Origin: Annulohypoxylon bovei var. microspora
Lineage: Eukaryota; Ascomycota; Sordariomycetes; Xylariales; Hypoxylaceae
DNA length: 64,000 nt
Direction: 5' to 3'
NCBI GenBank assembly: GCA_022836615.1
Contig: MU405302.1
Span: 90,716 to 154,715, forward strand
This document shows positions 34,340 through 43,560 of the stretch, piece after piece. Numbering within the stretch: the first letter of the stretch is position 1; each line of letters begins with the position of its first letter. Below the pieces are notes generated by a model. It made no database searches. It worked only from the letters and a program-made list of their open reading frames with translations, and had not been told where the DNA came from. The translations under genes were made by a program, and so were the position numbers.

Positions 34340-35381
34340 TGGGCCTATGGCGGCCTGTTCGTGAGACTGTGCCAAAAAAAATATTGGTGTGGAAATACTA
34401 CCCAAAAGGGTAAAGGTTGTTGCAGCCACAGGTTGATTGGTGGCTTAACCCTCGATAAGCAGGTACTTTGTGCATTCAATTTTATAATTGAACAACTGCA
34501 ACTGTTGTATTCATGTTGTAATAGCTGTAATAGCTGTAATAGCTGTAATAGCTGTAATAGCTGTAATAGCTGTAATAGCGATGATTTCGTATAGCTCGTG
34601 TTGATTACCTACCTGAGGTACGTACATTTGTGTTTCGAAGTCCGTGATAGCTATTGATATTGATTATAATACCTGATAGATTATGGGATGCATCTATACC
34701 TAGATGCTTAATTGATTGATAATTGTTGGCAGTAAAAGGGATTTACTGGTCAAAGGGAGCTTTGTGGCTTTGTGTGGCTTTGTGTGGCTTGTGCCATATA
34801 AGGCTACACTTGGCATGGGTTTGGAAACAGGCAGTTTGTACGTTTTACACAACCACAAGATCGTAATACATCACACGGTATTACAGCACAACGCATCGTG
34901 ACCTATTGCCTTCAATAATGGTTATTAGGTATTAAGCTAAGGTTATTATTACGGCAAAACGTAGAACCCATTGCCAGCTATACAGCTACAGTGGTTTTAT
35001 ATCGTGATAGTTACTTTCATATAGGGCTACTTAATCTTTCAAAGGTGGTTACTATGGAAGAAACCGTTCCAGTATCCACAGGTAAAAAGGTGGTATAATT
35101 ACAGCTATTACAGCTATTGCAAGTTTTTACGTATATGCGCACTGATAATAAACCTGACAATAGGTACACGGTTATACAGCTAAATTTGTATATAAACAAA
35201 AGTATCATACATCTAAGCTGCTAATATTAAATACTTACTTACGTATGTACTCATTTATCAACCTGCCATTATGTGGCTTAATGCCCACCAATACAACTAC
35301 TATATTAGGCATAGCTGTTTCTAAAATTTTTTAAAAAAATCTTTTTTGGCACACTTCGACGAACGGGCCACCATAGGGCCA
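34340..35381. mobile_element. second foldback element (about 1.04 kb, non-autonomous)
   Basis: Left end TGGGCCTATGGCGGCC with GTTCG and TGTGCCAAAAAA following; the reverse complement of the right end reads TGGCCCTATGGTGGCC with GTTCG and TGTGCCAAAAAA at the same spacing. The inverted repeats are about 45 bp. Just inside the left arm is a 9-bp array TGTAATAGC (seven copies, 34517-34579); the right arm has a short inverted counterpart (ATTACAGCT repeated, about 35098-35117). Design parallels the 28.3-kb element, but the sequences differ. I found no clear target duplication and the outer boundary may be off by a few bases. Small frames inside (for example the Cys-Asn-Ser repeat) are translations of the array, not genes. 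It sits between GEP4 and ORC2. Confidence 0.7.
34517..34579. repeat. 9-bp tandem array (TGTAATAGC) x7
   Basis: Seven perfect head-to-tail copies in the left arm of the second foldback element. As the unit is a multiple of three it gives a spurious open frame. Confidence 0.95.
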
Positions 35382-35689
35382 GTGCCTACGGAATTCGCTA
35401 TTACATAAGCTTGCGGCTCCTATGGGTCGGATCGACAAGCAAACGGGCTTAGAAGGAGCTGCAAGTTGCACCTGGCCCCCGGTAAGCTTGTGCAATTGCC
35501 CCACAAGAAATATGTTTAAACGCGGTAATCAGTCGCGACCGTGAATGAAACCACCTTTTCTAGGGCTGTGTTAAATACTTTCCCAAACCTTAGCTTCTCG
35601 AATCATTCCCCCTTATCGTGTATTTCGGGACCCCCAATATTTCCGCAATGCTATAGAAACAAACGAATAAAAAAAGTTCCTCATCCAGC
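35382..35689. other. ORC2 upstream region
   Basis: Spacer between the foldback element and the ORC2 start; presumed promoter and leader, nothing specific seen. Confidence 0.5.
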
Positions 35690-37446
35690 ATGGTACGAAC
35701 TAAAAGGTCGCGACTTGGAGTTGCTGACCCTGGGCCTAGTTCTAGGGGTTCACGAAAGCGAACACGCGATGAAGACGAATCCAACCAGGATACTCCAACT
35801 AAACGACGAGGTGATCGCGCAATAGCTTCGTCGCATTCTAATAATACTACAAATAATCAACATTCCGAGTATGATTTTCCCTCCGACGATGACAATGTAG
35901 CTCCAGCCGCGAAGGAGACGCCGAGTAAAAGGAAGCAACCCCCAACTGCTACAACACCTAAGAATGGCGAAGTGTTAACTCCTAGGGGCCGTAGGAGGAA
36001 CGGGGCTAATCTGGCAACACCGTCAAAGACCAATGTAACTAGCACAGCGCAGACACCAAGATGGAAACGAAACGATCGCTCGGCAAGGAAGAAGAGTGCT
36101 AGAGCTCTAATTGAGCAAGTCGTAGGGGACAACGGGAGCGATGAAGAGGCGGATGAAAATATTACTAGGGAGATATTCGAGTCTAGTGAGGATGACGAAG
36201 ACAATGAGGGAGAAGATTCAGATAACATACCCGACGAACCTGCAACTCCGTCAGGAAAGCCCCGGCGAGGCCGGCCGAGAACGAATTTCACTACTAAGCG
36301 GACCAGGAAGAAATCGCCTACTCCGCCTCGAGACCTACCTCCGCACGAGCTCTATTTTGCGCAGAACCGACCCGGGGCTTCGAAGACGTCGAATAACAAT
36401 CTGGCGTCCCTGAAGCTTCTAACTCATGACGAGTACTTCTCGATGTTGCGTGATTACGAAGACCCGCACGCCGAAGACGTCGAGTTCCTCGAGTCGATAC
36501 ATGTCGAATCGTTCCCGCAATGGACGTTCGAGCTCTCCCAGGGGTTCAGCATATGTCTATATGGGTATGGTTCGAAGCGAGCTCTCCTACACCAGTTTGC
36601 GAAGCACATATACGACAAGTATTCGGACCACATTGCGAATAAGATCGTCATAATAAACGGATATGTGCGGACGAGTTCTCTGCGCGAGATCCTGGGTACT
36701 GTCGCCAGTGCAGTTAATCCCGCTCACAAGGTCCCTGCCGGGAACCCATCGTCTATATTAGACAGTGTGAAGTCTCTCCTTTCCTCCCACGAAGTCGTCG
36801 TTACGGTTATCTTGAACTCCATCGATGCTCTACCCCTACGAAAAGTCGGGACACAGTCCGTCCTTGCTCAACTGGCGGCCCACCCGAATATTCGACTTAT
36901 CTGCTCTGCCGACACACCGGATTTCCCCCTGCTCTGGGACAGCAGCCTGCGGTCCTCGTTCAACTTCGTGTTCCACGATTGTACGACGTTTGCCCCCTTT
37001 ACGGCAGAGCTCGAGGTCGTGGACGACGTGCACGAGCTCCTAGGACGCAAGGCAAGACGGGTTGGAGGGAAGGAAGGTGTTACTTACGTTCTTCGCAGCT
37101 TGCCGGAGAACGCTAAGAACCTATTCCGCCTGCTCGTCAGCGAAGTTTTAGTAGCTATGGATGATGGGGGCGCGTCGGACGGAGAGAGCCCCGGGGTAGA
37201 GTATCGCATGATATACAACAAGGCGGTCGAGGAATTCATTTGCAGTTCGGAGATGGCTTTCCGGACGTTGTTGAAAGAGTATACCCCCTTTCCCATATTC
37301 GATATATGGCGGCGACGCTAACAATTCTTAGATTCCATGACCACCAGATGATTACGAGTCGCAAAGACGTTTTAGGCACCGAGCTCTTGAGCGTACCTTT
37401 TCAAAAAGAGGAGCTCGAGGCGATATTAGAAGATCTCATGTCGTAG
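35690..37446 (+). CDS. orc2: origin recognition complex subunit 2
   Basis: Nuclear ORC2, a core part of the six-subunit complex that marks replication origins. Two exons (35690-37278 and 37332-37446) with a 53-bp intron (donor GTATAC) give 567 residues. Residues 1-225 are disordered, basic and acidic in turn, with a KPRRGRPR AT-hook-like motif and KRTRKK. The conserved domain starts near residue 245: LTHDEYFSMLRDYEDPH, ESFPQWTFELSQGFSICLYG and YGSKRALL (the degenerate Walker-A-like loop typical of ORC2), IVIINGY, then RLICSADTPDFPLLWD. The C-terminal winged helix ends HDHQMITSRKDVLGTELLSV and EELEAILEDLM, restored only by the splice. Reading through the intron would give a false stop at 37321. 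Confidence 0.94.
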
Positions 37447-37552
37447 GGCGAGGATATGCATATTATATGGGATATCATGAGATTAGAAAGAGATTAGGAG
37501 CAGTAGGTATGGTCACTATATAAAATGCTTGCATGAGATACCCTTGAATAAT

Positions 37553-38242
37553 TTAATTCTCTATATTCTCTATATTCTCATTTCTAGCCTCACCTACCAC
37601 AGTGTGCTTATTGCAATCCTGTCGCTCAACCTCCTTCATCATTTCGCTTTTCCCGTCCAGCCCCGACCACTTGGGCTTTCCGTCGTGCATATCTACGACA
37701 CGCTGGCTATAAAAGATGTGACATCTAAACAAGGCTTGTTAAAAGATATACTCACCGCGTAGCTCGCTAGTTCTTCGGAGCAACAAAACTTACTGAGGAT
37801 CGAACAACCTCTTATGCTCCGCGTCGCCAAACTCGATAATGCCCGGGAACATAAGCACCATCCTCCGCCCCTCGTCCATGATAGGCGAGTGGCAGTACGC
37901 GCAGCTAACCTTGCATGGCAGCTTGTGGACCGTGGATTGATCCGGCGAGTGGTAGAACGCCAGTCCTTCGACCCCTCGCTCGAAGTGCAGGTCTGTCTTT
38001 TCAAAAATGGCGGCCCATTGGAATGGGGCGCCGTGCAAAGCCTGGCAGTCGATACAGTGGCAGAACTTGGAGGCTAGGGGCTTGTCGCGGGAGAGCCAGT
38101 ACTTGACGCGCCCGCAGTGGCAGTGCGCCGTCCATTTCTTGTCAAAGTGCGAGTTGCCCGGTGTCGTGCGGTACGGGGGTTGGGATTTCCAATCTTCGGT
38201 GCTAGACGGGTTAGAGCCTGTTTCTGTTTGTAATTCGGACAT
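37553..38242 (-). CDS. GFA-domain protein (glutathione-dependent formaldehyde-activating enzyme / CENP-V-like)
   Basis: Zinc-binding GFA-fold protein, a family that includes the bacterial enzyme adding glutathione to formaldehyde; fungal members are mostly uncharacterised. Residues 41-66 hold HCHCGRVKYWL and FCHCIDCQALHG (C41, C43, C61, C63, C66), and residues 110-117 CKVSCAYC, the standard metal ligands. After exon 1 (37794-38242) an 87-bp intron (37707-37793, donor GTAAGT) leads to exon 2 with QRVVDMHDGKPKWSGLDGKS, the usual family C-terminus; 200 residues in all. The junction lacks about six residues that relatives have (CHIFY-like), so the intron boundary could be different. The open frame extends upstream to an ATG at 38464, but that extension looks like leader sequence. 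Convergent with ORC2, 106 bp apart. Confidence 0.78.
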
Positions 38243-39181
38243 GACCTTTTCCAGTTGTCCTGGTATTGTTATTTGATGTGTAGCGTGAGAATGCGCTTTC
38301 GTCGACGATATGAGTTGGTAGTAGTGTGTTTGATAAGTAACTGCAGATATTGGTAAATATGGTGTGGGCGATGGTAAGAATGGTGATGATATGTTGGCGT
38401 AAAACAAATTATGACGTGGAATAGATTGATAAGTTTTGCTCGGCAGCATCCGATATTTCAACATTCTTTAGCAGAGCTTGAACAGAAGATAGGTATGAGT
38501 AGATCTATCCTATCCTGTTGTCGTACTTTTGTATAGTTAGGTACTTTATTGTTAATTAAGCTTTAAGTATGTATTCTACATCATCGATATACATATAAGC
38601 TGTCATTTACCTACCTACCTAGTATCTATTAGGGTCAACGGTGATGTTAAATAAAGGTCATATAGCCCTCCTTTATGCTAGCCTGATTCTATATGTGATT
38701 GCATCTCGGCAGTCGTAAAAGAATACTCACATTGTCCATCCTAATTTCATAGGTTAATGATCAAAATGACAGTATAGACAGTATGGCTTACGAATCTTAC
38801 GAATAGGGGTCAACGATTCTTCTCCCGAAGCAAGCCGCAAGGTTGGGGAACGATGACGCTAATAAAATAGCAATGAATTCACCCCGCCAATACCCCTCCA
38901 TCAAGTTCCAGCCAATCACATATTCTACCTTCACACGCTAAGCCCACTGAATAGGCTCAGACAGAACCCTATCTTAATGTTTAGCCTCATCGATCTAGAT
39001 AACCGCATCACCTCATGCATCTAGCTCACCTCAACATTGTTCTATGACAACCTTGAAGAGCTCATCAGTAACGGATCCAATCGAACTCGAGTAAGCCAGG
39101 ACAATTAGCTACAGAGTCAATCGTGTCTCGTGGTGATTTGTATAGCGATTCCCATCTGGCCTACGCGATGACCTCATCACC
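38243..39181. other. intergenic between divergent GFA and small membrane protein genes
   Basis: Bidirectional upstream region, AT-rich, with a TACCTACCTACC stretch near 38610. Part of 38243-38464 may be an N-terminal extension of the GFA gene. No other gene is seen. Confidence 0.45.
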
Positions 39182-39631
39182 ATGCGCCCCCACAGAGCCT
39201 TAGAAAGCGAAGACACCAAGGAGGCCCAGTGGGAGGCGACGCGCGGTGCTGCTGTCGGCGCTGTGAAATGGGGTGCCGCGTCGGCCGTTCTGGGGGGTTT
39301 CGGTTACGTCTTCTCGCCTCTTTACCGGGGTCTGACGGTCCAATTCAAAGTGTGAGCTACGCATATCTTCATCTCACCCGAGGGCTTCTTGTCATGAGAC
39401 ATCTCTTCGGAATTCGGAAGGGACGGTAAAGGGCTGAACGATATTAGGTACCTCCAAATGTCCGGCATGATCGTCGGCAGCATGATCGAAGCCGACTACC
39501 GCATGCGGCAATATGAGCAGAGAGTGCGCATGCAACGCCGAATAAAGCAAAACCGTGCTCTCTGGGAAGATTACGAAAAGGAATTGGTAGAGATGGAGGC
39601 AGAATCTTCCCCGACAGAACAGAAAAAGTGA
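39182..39631 (+). CDS. small conserved fungal protein, HIG1/Rcf-like in form
   Basis: Two exons (39182-39351, 39448-39631), intron of 96 bp (donor GTGAGC), 117 residues. After a charged N-terminus (ALESEDTKEAQWEATRG) comes a Gly/Ala-rich hydrophobic segment (AVGAVKWGAASAVLGGFGYV), then SPLYRGLTVQFKVYLQMSGM leading into a second short hydrophobic stretch (MIVGSMIEADYRM). The tail is a basic, heptad-like helix (QYEQRVRMQRRIKQN). This two-helix design with a charged tail resembles mitochondrial HIG1/Rcf-type inner-membrane proteins that associate with respiratory complexes, but the signature is not exact, so the function is a guess. The splice keeps QFKVYLQM continuous. Convergent with RFC4. Confidence 0.7.
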
Positions 39632-39853
39632 AGCTTTCGGTATTATTAGGCAGATAGATGTGCCATCCGATGTATATGTAATAAAGAACTAACATTTCCG
39701 CTACTTTTGATACTCGTGCTATTTATTTAGCAATCGGGTGGAACTCGTGACCTCGTGAACGCCAATGCCATGCCATGCAAATATCTCAAGCCATTTCGCC
39801 AACCCATCCACCTCACATATTCTCTGTTCTATCTGCCGAACGTGTCTACGCCT

Positions 39854-41050
39854 TCATTTGCTCTTCGTCTCAAAACGCTTCGGATCCATGTTGATCTTAC
39901 ATAGCCTTGCCACACATCCGCTTAGCTGCAGGAGCGTCTGCACGCCCTCGAGGATCTTCATATGCGTGAATCCAATCTCCCGGATAAACTCGAGCTTCGA
40001 GTGCTCGCTCAGCGTGGGGATCGTCTTGGTGACCTTGAACATGGTGCTGATGATATCGTGACTCGAGTAGCCCAGATCCCACAGCTCGCGCAGGGTATCC
40101 AGCGCGCTGTCCACGTTGCCCTCGTGACATGCCTTGAGCATGGCCTGCACCTTGATGGGGTGCGGGCTGTCGACGACCTTGAAGACGTTGTCGCCGCTGA
40201 CGAAGCCGAAGCCGGCGGACGTGCTCTGCAGGTTGTTGATGGCCTGGCGCATGTCGCCCTCGGCGCTGAAGACCAGCGCCGCCAGCCCGTCGTCGCTGTA
40301 CTGCACCTTCTCCGCCGCGATGATCTGCATCAGCCGCTTGACCACCTGGGCGTCCGTCAGCCGCCCGTACCGCAGGATGGCGCATCGAGACTGCAGCGGC
40401 TCGATGATCTTGTTCGACTGGTTGCACGCGAAGGCGAAGCGCGTCGTGTTCGAGTAGATCTCCATCGTGCGCCGCAGCGCCTGCTGCGCCCCCGACGTCA
40501 TGCTGTCGGCCTCGTCGAGGATCACGAGCTTGTGGCGGCCTGCGGGTAGCGTGACTTTCTTCTGCGCGAAGCCCTTGATTCGGTTTCGGACCACGTCGAT
40601 GCCTGGTTGTCAAGTCTTGTTAGGGCTATGCACGTTACTCGCAGCTGGAATATGGGGGTCGGAGATGGCTAACCTCGCTCGTCGCTGGCATTGAGTTCTA
40701 ATACCGCCTCCTTATATGAATCCCCTAGTAGTTGGCGTGCCAGGCACAGGACGCTCGTCGTCTTTCCTATACCGGGCATTCCAGATATGATGACGTGTGG
40801 CATGTTTCCGTCCTTTGCGATGATCTTCAACCGCTCTATCGTCTCTGTGTTTCCTACAACATCGTCAAGGAAGACCGGTCTGTACTTTTCTACCCTACGC
40901 AATGTGTTAAGTAGAGCCCAAGGAGCTATTGAGAAAGGCGACGTACCATGGCAGCTCATAAGTGACATTGCTGTTAGAATTTCCAGACAGGGCCTTCTTG
41001 GAGGCGGATGTCGAGGAATCTCCTTTCTCTTCTGGCTTTGCTGCTGGCAT
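39854..41050 (-). CDS. rfc4: replication factor C subunit 4 (clamp loader small subunit)
   Basis: AAA+ subunit of the RFC clamp loader, which opens PCNA and loads it on primed DNA in the nucleus. Three exons (40947-41050, 40674-40894, 39854-40602), introns of 52 and 71 bp, 357 residues. Motifs in order: VEKYRPVFLDDVVGN (RFC box), SGMPGIGKTTS (Walker A, K79), ELNASDERG, GIDVVRNRIKGFA, LVILDEADSMT (Walker B), ALRRTMEIYSNTTRFAFACN (sensor 1) and EPLQSRCAILRYGRL (SRC motif, arginine finger). The MPHVIISGMPGIGK form is that of yeast Rfc4 (human RFC2). All splice joins fall inside these blocks, so the model is firm. A long GC-rich open frame antisense to exon 3 is a shadow. Confidence 0.95.
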
Positions 41051-41659
41051 TGTTGCGCTGCGGTGTAAGTTTACGTCGGCCAGGGAGGTACAGTTACGAA
41101 TCGACTTTACTATGCAGCCCTGGAGCATGAATTTACTATGATAGGATTCTGCCCTCTTTACGCGTGTTTGCGCTGAGACGCGTCTGAATTTGAAGTGGGT
41201 CTGAACTTTCAATGCCGCGGGCAGACCCACTCATGGTAATTCCTTACGTAATCCGGTTCTTTTTATGTAAGCTCCATCTCTCCAGACTGTACTCAACTTA
41301 CATAATCATATTCTTTTACATAAGCCGTCTCTCCGGGCCCTACATTGATCCTTCCCCCTTTTTTCTTCACCTAGACCGAGGTATGTCCTCTAACAGCATC
41401 GAATATTTTGAATTATTCATTAGTGGTAGGGTTTAACCCATTTTCTGTTGGAATTACTGAGGATTTTAGTTTCTCACATATACGATTCTACAGCGAAGAG
41501 ACATGAGTCTATCATGGAGCTGCAAACTCGAGATCTATCATGACAAAGCGAAGCATCCCTCAATCCAAAGCCAAGCCCTTATCCAACTACCCCATAATCT
41601 TCATAACCTTTTCCTATCGAGTACAGTACCAGAGATTTCAGAAACTCGACTCCTAGGAC
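41051..41659. other. intergenic between ArgJ and RFC4
   Basis: Both flanking genes are on the minus strand, so this is RFC4 promoter and ArgJ 3' flank. A CCTAGGTAC palindrome lies near 41659. Nothing else noted. Confidence 0.5.
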
Positions 41660-43105
41660 CTAGGTACGGTAATCACCATTGATAGTGCTAATAGAAATCA
41701 TTAGTATTCGCGAATCGGGAATGTTTGGGTCTCGCACTCACATATACTCGTGGCTATAATCGCAGGTCCAGTAAGTAGCTTCTTTATTGCCAGTTCCAAG
41801 CCTGACGCGGATCTCGAGATCCTCATGCTCAAGGATCTGACCCGCTCGAGCCTCGTCGACTAGCTCGGGCTCGCCATTTACGAGCAACTTCAGCTCCGGG
41901 CTCCCGTCCGTAGGAACAAAGGACACGTTCGTCTTCTCGGGGACGATCTCCGCTACCTCGTTCACGGCGTTTCCAGGTTCGCTGATCAGCGAGTAACCCG
42001 TAGCGCAGAGGATCCGGCCCCAGTTGGCGTCTTTACCGTACAGTGCGGTCTTGACAAGAGGTGATCGCGCGATAGTGCTGGCGATCTTACGAGCACCTTC
42101 TTCGCTTGAGGATTCGGTCACCCGGATTGTTACGAACTTGGTAGCGCCCTCGCCGTCCCGCACGACGAGCTTGGCGAGATCGATCGCGAATTCGGTGACG
42201 ATATCTCGGAACGCCTGGAAGTCGGCCGAGTCCTCCGAAGTTACGCCCTGACCTCCTGCAGCCCCGTTTGCCAGTAAGGCGATTGTGTCGTTCGTAGAAG
42301 TATCACCGTCGATGGTGATGCTGTTGAAAGACCGATCCGCAGCATACTTGAGAATTGGCGGAATAATAGCAGGTGAGATGGGCGCATCGGTGGCGATCAC
42401 ACCCAAGAGGGTTGCCATGTTCGGATGAATCATGCCCGCGCCTTTGGTCGTTCCAGCGATGCGATACTCTATTGACGGCGAAGACGGTAGGTGAAAGGTC
42501 TTCGAAATCAACTTGGGAAATGTATCCGTCGTGCAGATAGCAGTAGCGGTAGTCAGCCAGTGCTTGTGAGTGTCGCCAAGTCTTTCATAAGCCTTAGGGA
42601 TGTTGTCTAGAATTTTCTGGATGGGTAGCCTCTGTCCGATCACACCCGTACTCATGACAATGGTCGCCTTGTCGGCGCCGAGGCTCTTGTCTGCTTCCTT
42701 AGCCATGCGCTCGGCGTCCTCCAGGCCGCCCTTGCCTGTTACGGCATTGGCACATCCTGAGTTGATGATGACGCCTCGAAGACCCGAGTTTTTCTGTTCC
42801 TGAAGTAGCGCCCGGCTGAAAGTCACTGGTGCAGCCTGAAATTTGTTCTTCGTGAACACGGCGGCGGCGGCGCACGGCGTATCCGAGGTGATAAATGCAA
42901 GATCCGGCTTAGTAGTGTTCTTCGGCTTCACACCAACTATGGTTCCCGAGACCTTGAATCCTCGCGGATAGGTGCCGCTTGTCGGGACATACTTCCTCTT
43001 GGAAGCCGGGATGCTTCCATTAACAGGGGCCGAGTAGAATCGGGCGCCCGAGACTTTGGCAGCCAATTGACTCAATTGATTTGAGACTCGACACTGAAGA
43101 GCCAT
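41660..43105 (-). CDS. argJ: arginine biosynthesis bifunctional protein ArgJ (ornithine acetyltransferase)
   Basis: Mitochondrial enzyme that moves the acetyl group from N-acetylornithine to glutamate (EC 2.3.1.35) and can also acetylate glutamate from acetyl-CoA (EC 2.3.1.1), closing the acetyl cycle of arginine synthesis. Two exons (41742-43105, 41660-41687) with a 54-bp intron (donor GTGAGT) encode 463 residues; the tiny last exon supplies TINGDYRT, the conserved end after CDYSHEY. An N-terminal basic, Ser/Ala-rich stretch of about 30 residues fits a mitochondrial presequence. The precursor self-cleaves before the Thr in HPNMATLLG (T232, after KGAGMI), giving alpha and beta chains. Also visible: SGCANAVTGKGG and FNSITIDGDTSTNDT. 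Full length and intact. Confidence 0.96.
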
Positions 43106-43512
43106 GGGAGCGTTTCGACCGTTCCCAGATCAAAGGATGGGTCTAGTTGCTCTCGATGCACTCTTATAGGACGAAAGAAGGTGGGCCGATTGTGACTCAA
43201 AATTGACGATTTTTATATCAATTTAGAAAGTGCCGAAGGGCGTGTTTTCTGCCAATTGAAAGAGTCTACTGCCAGCTGATAGCAGCTGTGGTTTGACGAC
43301 TTATCTTCTCCACTCCGGTTACCTAGATCAAGACATCCGAGATATATGAATTTTTCAAGTCTAGAAGAGGCTTATTTAAGGTCAGGAGGCCTCCGTATGG
43401 TATCACCTTGATGGTGTAAGTTTAAACTCTGAATTGTCGACTCTTTGCTTCAATAATGGCTAACATTGATGAATAAGGATAAATATCCAAGTAACTAGGT
43501 ACAATTATTATT
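43106..43512. other. ArgJ upstream region, edge of the normal-composition DNA
   Basis: Presumed ArgJ promoter and leader. Base composition falls sharply toward AT in the last 50 bases. No gene seen. Confidence 0.5.
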
Positions 43513-43514
43513 AG

Positions 43515-43560
43515 GAAAACTTTTTTTTCTTTTTTAATTTTTTTTTAAAAAAAAGTTTTC
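43515..43560. repeat. AT-rich inverted repeat at the left edge of the isochore
   Basis: AGGAAAACTTTTTTT and, after a T-rich loop, AAAAAAAGTTTTCCT form an inverted repeat of about 15 bp. It lies exactly where composition shifts from ordinary to very AT-rich, and may be the terminus of a decayed element. Confidence 0.6.

Noticed and set aside
34274..34594. Open frame ending in repeated Cys-Asn-Ser
   Set aside because: It is the translation of the 9-bp TGTAATAGC array in a transposon arm, not a metal-binding protein.
35690..37321. Reading the gene as ORC4 or another AAA+ ATPase, ending at 37321
   Set aside because: The DYEDPH, PQWTFELS and YGSKRALL blocks are those of ORC2, and the winged-helix end appears only after splicing the 53-bp intron.
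38243..38464. Upstream in-frame extension of the GFA protein
   Set aside because: The added 74 residues show no conserved motif and read like AT-rich leader; the ATG at 38242 gives the usual family length.
39897..40613. Long GC-rich open frames overlapping RFC4 on both strands (238 and 195 codons)
   Set aside because: They are shadows of RFC4 exon 3. Their composition is the Ala/Arg/Gly-rich type produced by reading a GC-rich gene out of frame, and RFC4 motifs occupy the true frame.
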